From CAJCJE01 sp963818685 (GTDB lineage: Bacteria; Actinomycetota; Actinomycetes; Mycobacteriales; Pseudonocardiaceae), in NCBI GenBank assembly GCA_963818685.1, contig CAWFTJ010000003.1, forward strand, positions 868,001 through 932,000: 64,000 nucleotides of DNA, read 5' to 3'. Shown here in pieces: positions 63,323 to 64,000 of this stretch (within the stretch, counting starts at the first letter, position 1; each line of letters starts with the position of its first letter). The notes below the pieces were generated by a model that did no database searches, was not told the origin of the DNA, and saw only the letters and a program-made list of their open reading frames with translations. Position numbers and translations under genes: made by a program.

Positions 63323-63967
63323 GTGGCCAGCAACCGAGGAACCCGAACTCGGCCGCTGCGCTCGGAAACCCGTCGCAGGGTGCTCGACGCGGCAGCCGAG
63401 GTGTTCGCCGAGCGTGGCATCGCCTCGTCGTCGGTCAGCGACATCGCGCAGGCCGCCGGACTGACCAAGGGTGCGGTCTACTCCAACTTCGCCAGCAAGG
63501 ACGACCTGGTCCTCGCGTTGATGGAAGAGCATGTGCTGCAACGCCTGCACAACGCGCTCGTCGCGTTCGACGCCGCGGACGACGTCGACATAGCAGTGCA
63601 CGACCTGGGCGCCAGCCTCGTCGACGCCATCCATGCCGATCTCGCCTGGCAACACCTGCTGTTCGAGTACTGCGGCCTGGCCCGCCGTGACCCGACCCTG
63701 CGCGCCGCCCTCGCCGACCGCCGCAGAGAAGGTCGCGCAGCCGTGGCCAGGGCCATCGAGCGCATCGCCGAAGCACGTGGCGTCAAACTTCCGATGAGCG
63801 CGGCCGACCTCGCCGTCGCCATGCTGGCGATCTCGAACGGCCTCGCTCTGGAAACCGGCATGGACGCCGACGGTGTCCCCGACGACCTGTTCCCGCGCCT
63901 GATCGCGCTCATCGTGGACAAGCCGATCGCCATGTCCGGCAAGCGGCCTCGACGAAAGCCGAGCTAG
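63323..63967 (+). CDS. TetR/AcrR family regulator of the lipase
   Basis: 214 residues: HTH RRVLDAAAEVFAERGIASSSVSDIAQ... TKGAVYSNFASKDDLVLAL (residues 15-62) and a helical ligand domain. GTG 63323 lies six bases after TACCGT, the leaderless spacing seen repeatedly in this window. Three GATACY-N4-RGTATC sites (63197, 63214, 63286) in the shared upstream region make this the likely repressor of itself and of the divergent lipase gene. Confidence 0.9.
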   Translation: MASNRGTRTRPLRSETRRRVLDAAAEVFAERGIASSSVSDIAQAAGLTKGAVYSNFASKDDLVLALMEEHVLQRLHNALVAFDAADDVDIAVHDLGASLVDAIHADLAWQHLLFEYCGLARRDPTLRAALADRRREGRAAVARAIERIAEARGVKLPMSAADLAVAMLAISNGLALETGMDADGVPDDLFPRLIALIVDKPIAMSGKRPRRKPS

Positions 63968-64000
63968 CGTACGCTCATCGCCGAAAGGTTCTCGAATTGC

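Overview
The window is about 64 kb of very GC-rich DNA. Its codon use, frequent GTG starts, leaderless promoters (a TAnnnT hexamer 6-7 bases before the start codon), a mycothiol-type PIG-L amidase, an MT0933-like antitoxin, many TetR regulators, LytR-CpsA-Psr and PaaX families, and a cobalamin methionine synthase behind an S-adenosylhomocysteine-type riboswitch all point to the chromosome of an actinomycete. A member of the Pseudonocardiales or a relative is likely, but that placement is inference. No rRNA, tRNA, CRISPR, phage or intact insertion sequence was seen.

Layout. 1-3.7 kb: a sugar or polyol catabolic operon (ThuA end, two Gfo/Idh/MocA oxidoreductases, a TIM-barrel isomerase). 3.7-15 kb: small enzymes, membrane proteins and regulators, including a haloalkane dehalogenase translationally coupled to an ECF-like sigma factor, a decayed secreted glycoside hydrolase and an alcohol dehydrogenase cut by one in-frame TGA. 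15-20 kb: an amine catabolic cluster (class III aminotransferase, Lrp regulator, APC permease, aminobutyraldehyde-type dehydrogenase) sharing a palindromic site that could bind the Lrp protein. 20-32.6 kb: housekeeping and stress genes, among them a small gene behind a consensus-like LexA box, a mycothiol-conjugate-type amidase, a siderophore-interacting protein, TauD, an LCP cell-wall ligase and an ArsR/AHSA1 pair with a perfect 20-bp palindrome. 32.6-40.8 kb: a GT39-type membrane glycosyltransferase, a frameshifted secreted GH18 protein, an acetamidase/formamidase, a frameshifted YccF and metH with its riboswitch. 40.8-48.4 kb: a graveyard holding eroded SDR, MerR, LacI, TetR, alcohol dehydrogenase and acyl-CoA dehydrogenase genes around intact AraC and EamA genes. 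48.4-64 kb: TetR, a WDG-repeat propeller, a SET-domain protein, Lgt, PaaX, a MarR-controlled double-length ABC exporter, an FAD monooxygenase, a DeoR/MFS/YnfA operon, and a secreted lipase facing a TetR gene with three matching operators.

The most unusual signal is structural. Short perfect tandem duplications (about 10-22 bp units) occur again and again, very often right at gene 3' ends and including the stop codon (2.63, 15.0, 31.7, 34.1, 36.6 and 42.85 kb, with others at 27.8, 36.7 and 41.1 kb). Palindromic stretches of two kinds also recur between genes (CTGAGA...TCTCAG and AGCG-rich CGAGCGCTCG types). At least a dozen genes carry frameshifts, nonsense codons or internal deletions. Some could be sequencing errors, but the multi-codon deletions cannot be simple base-call errors.
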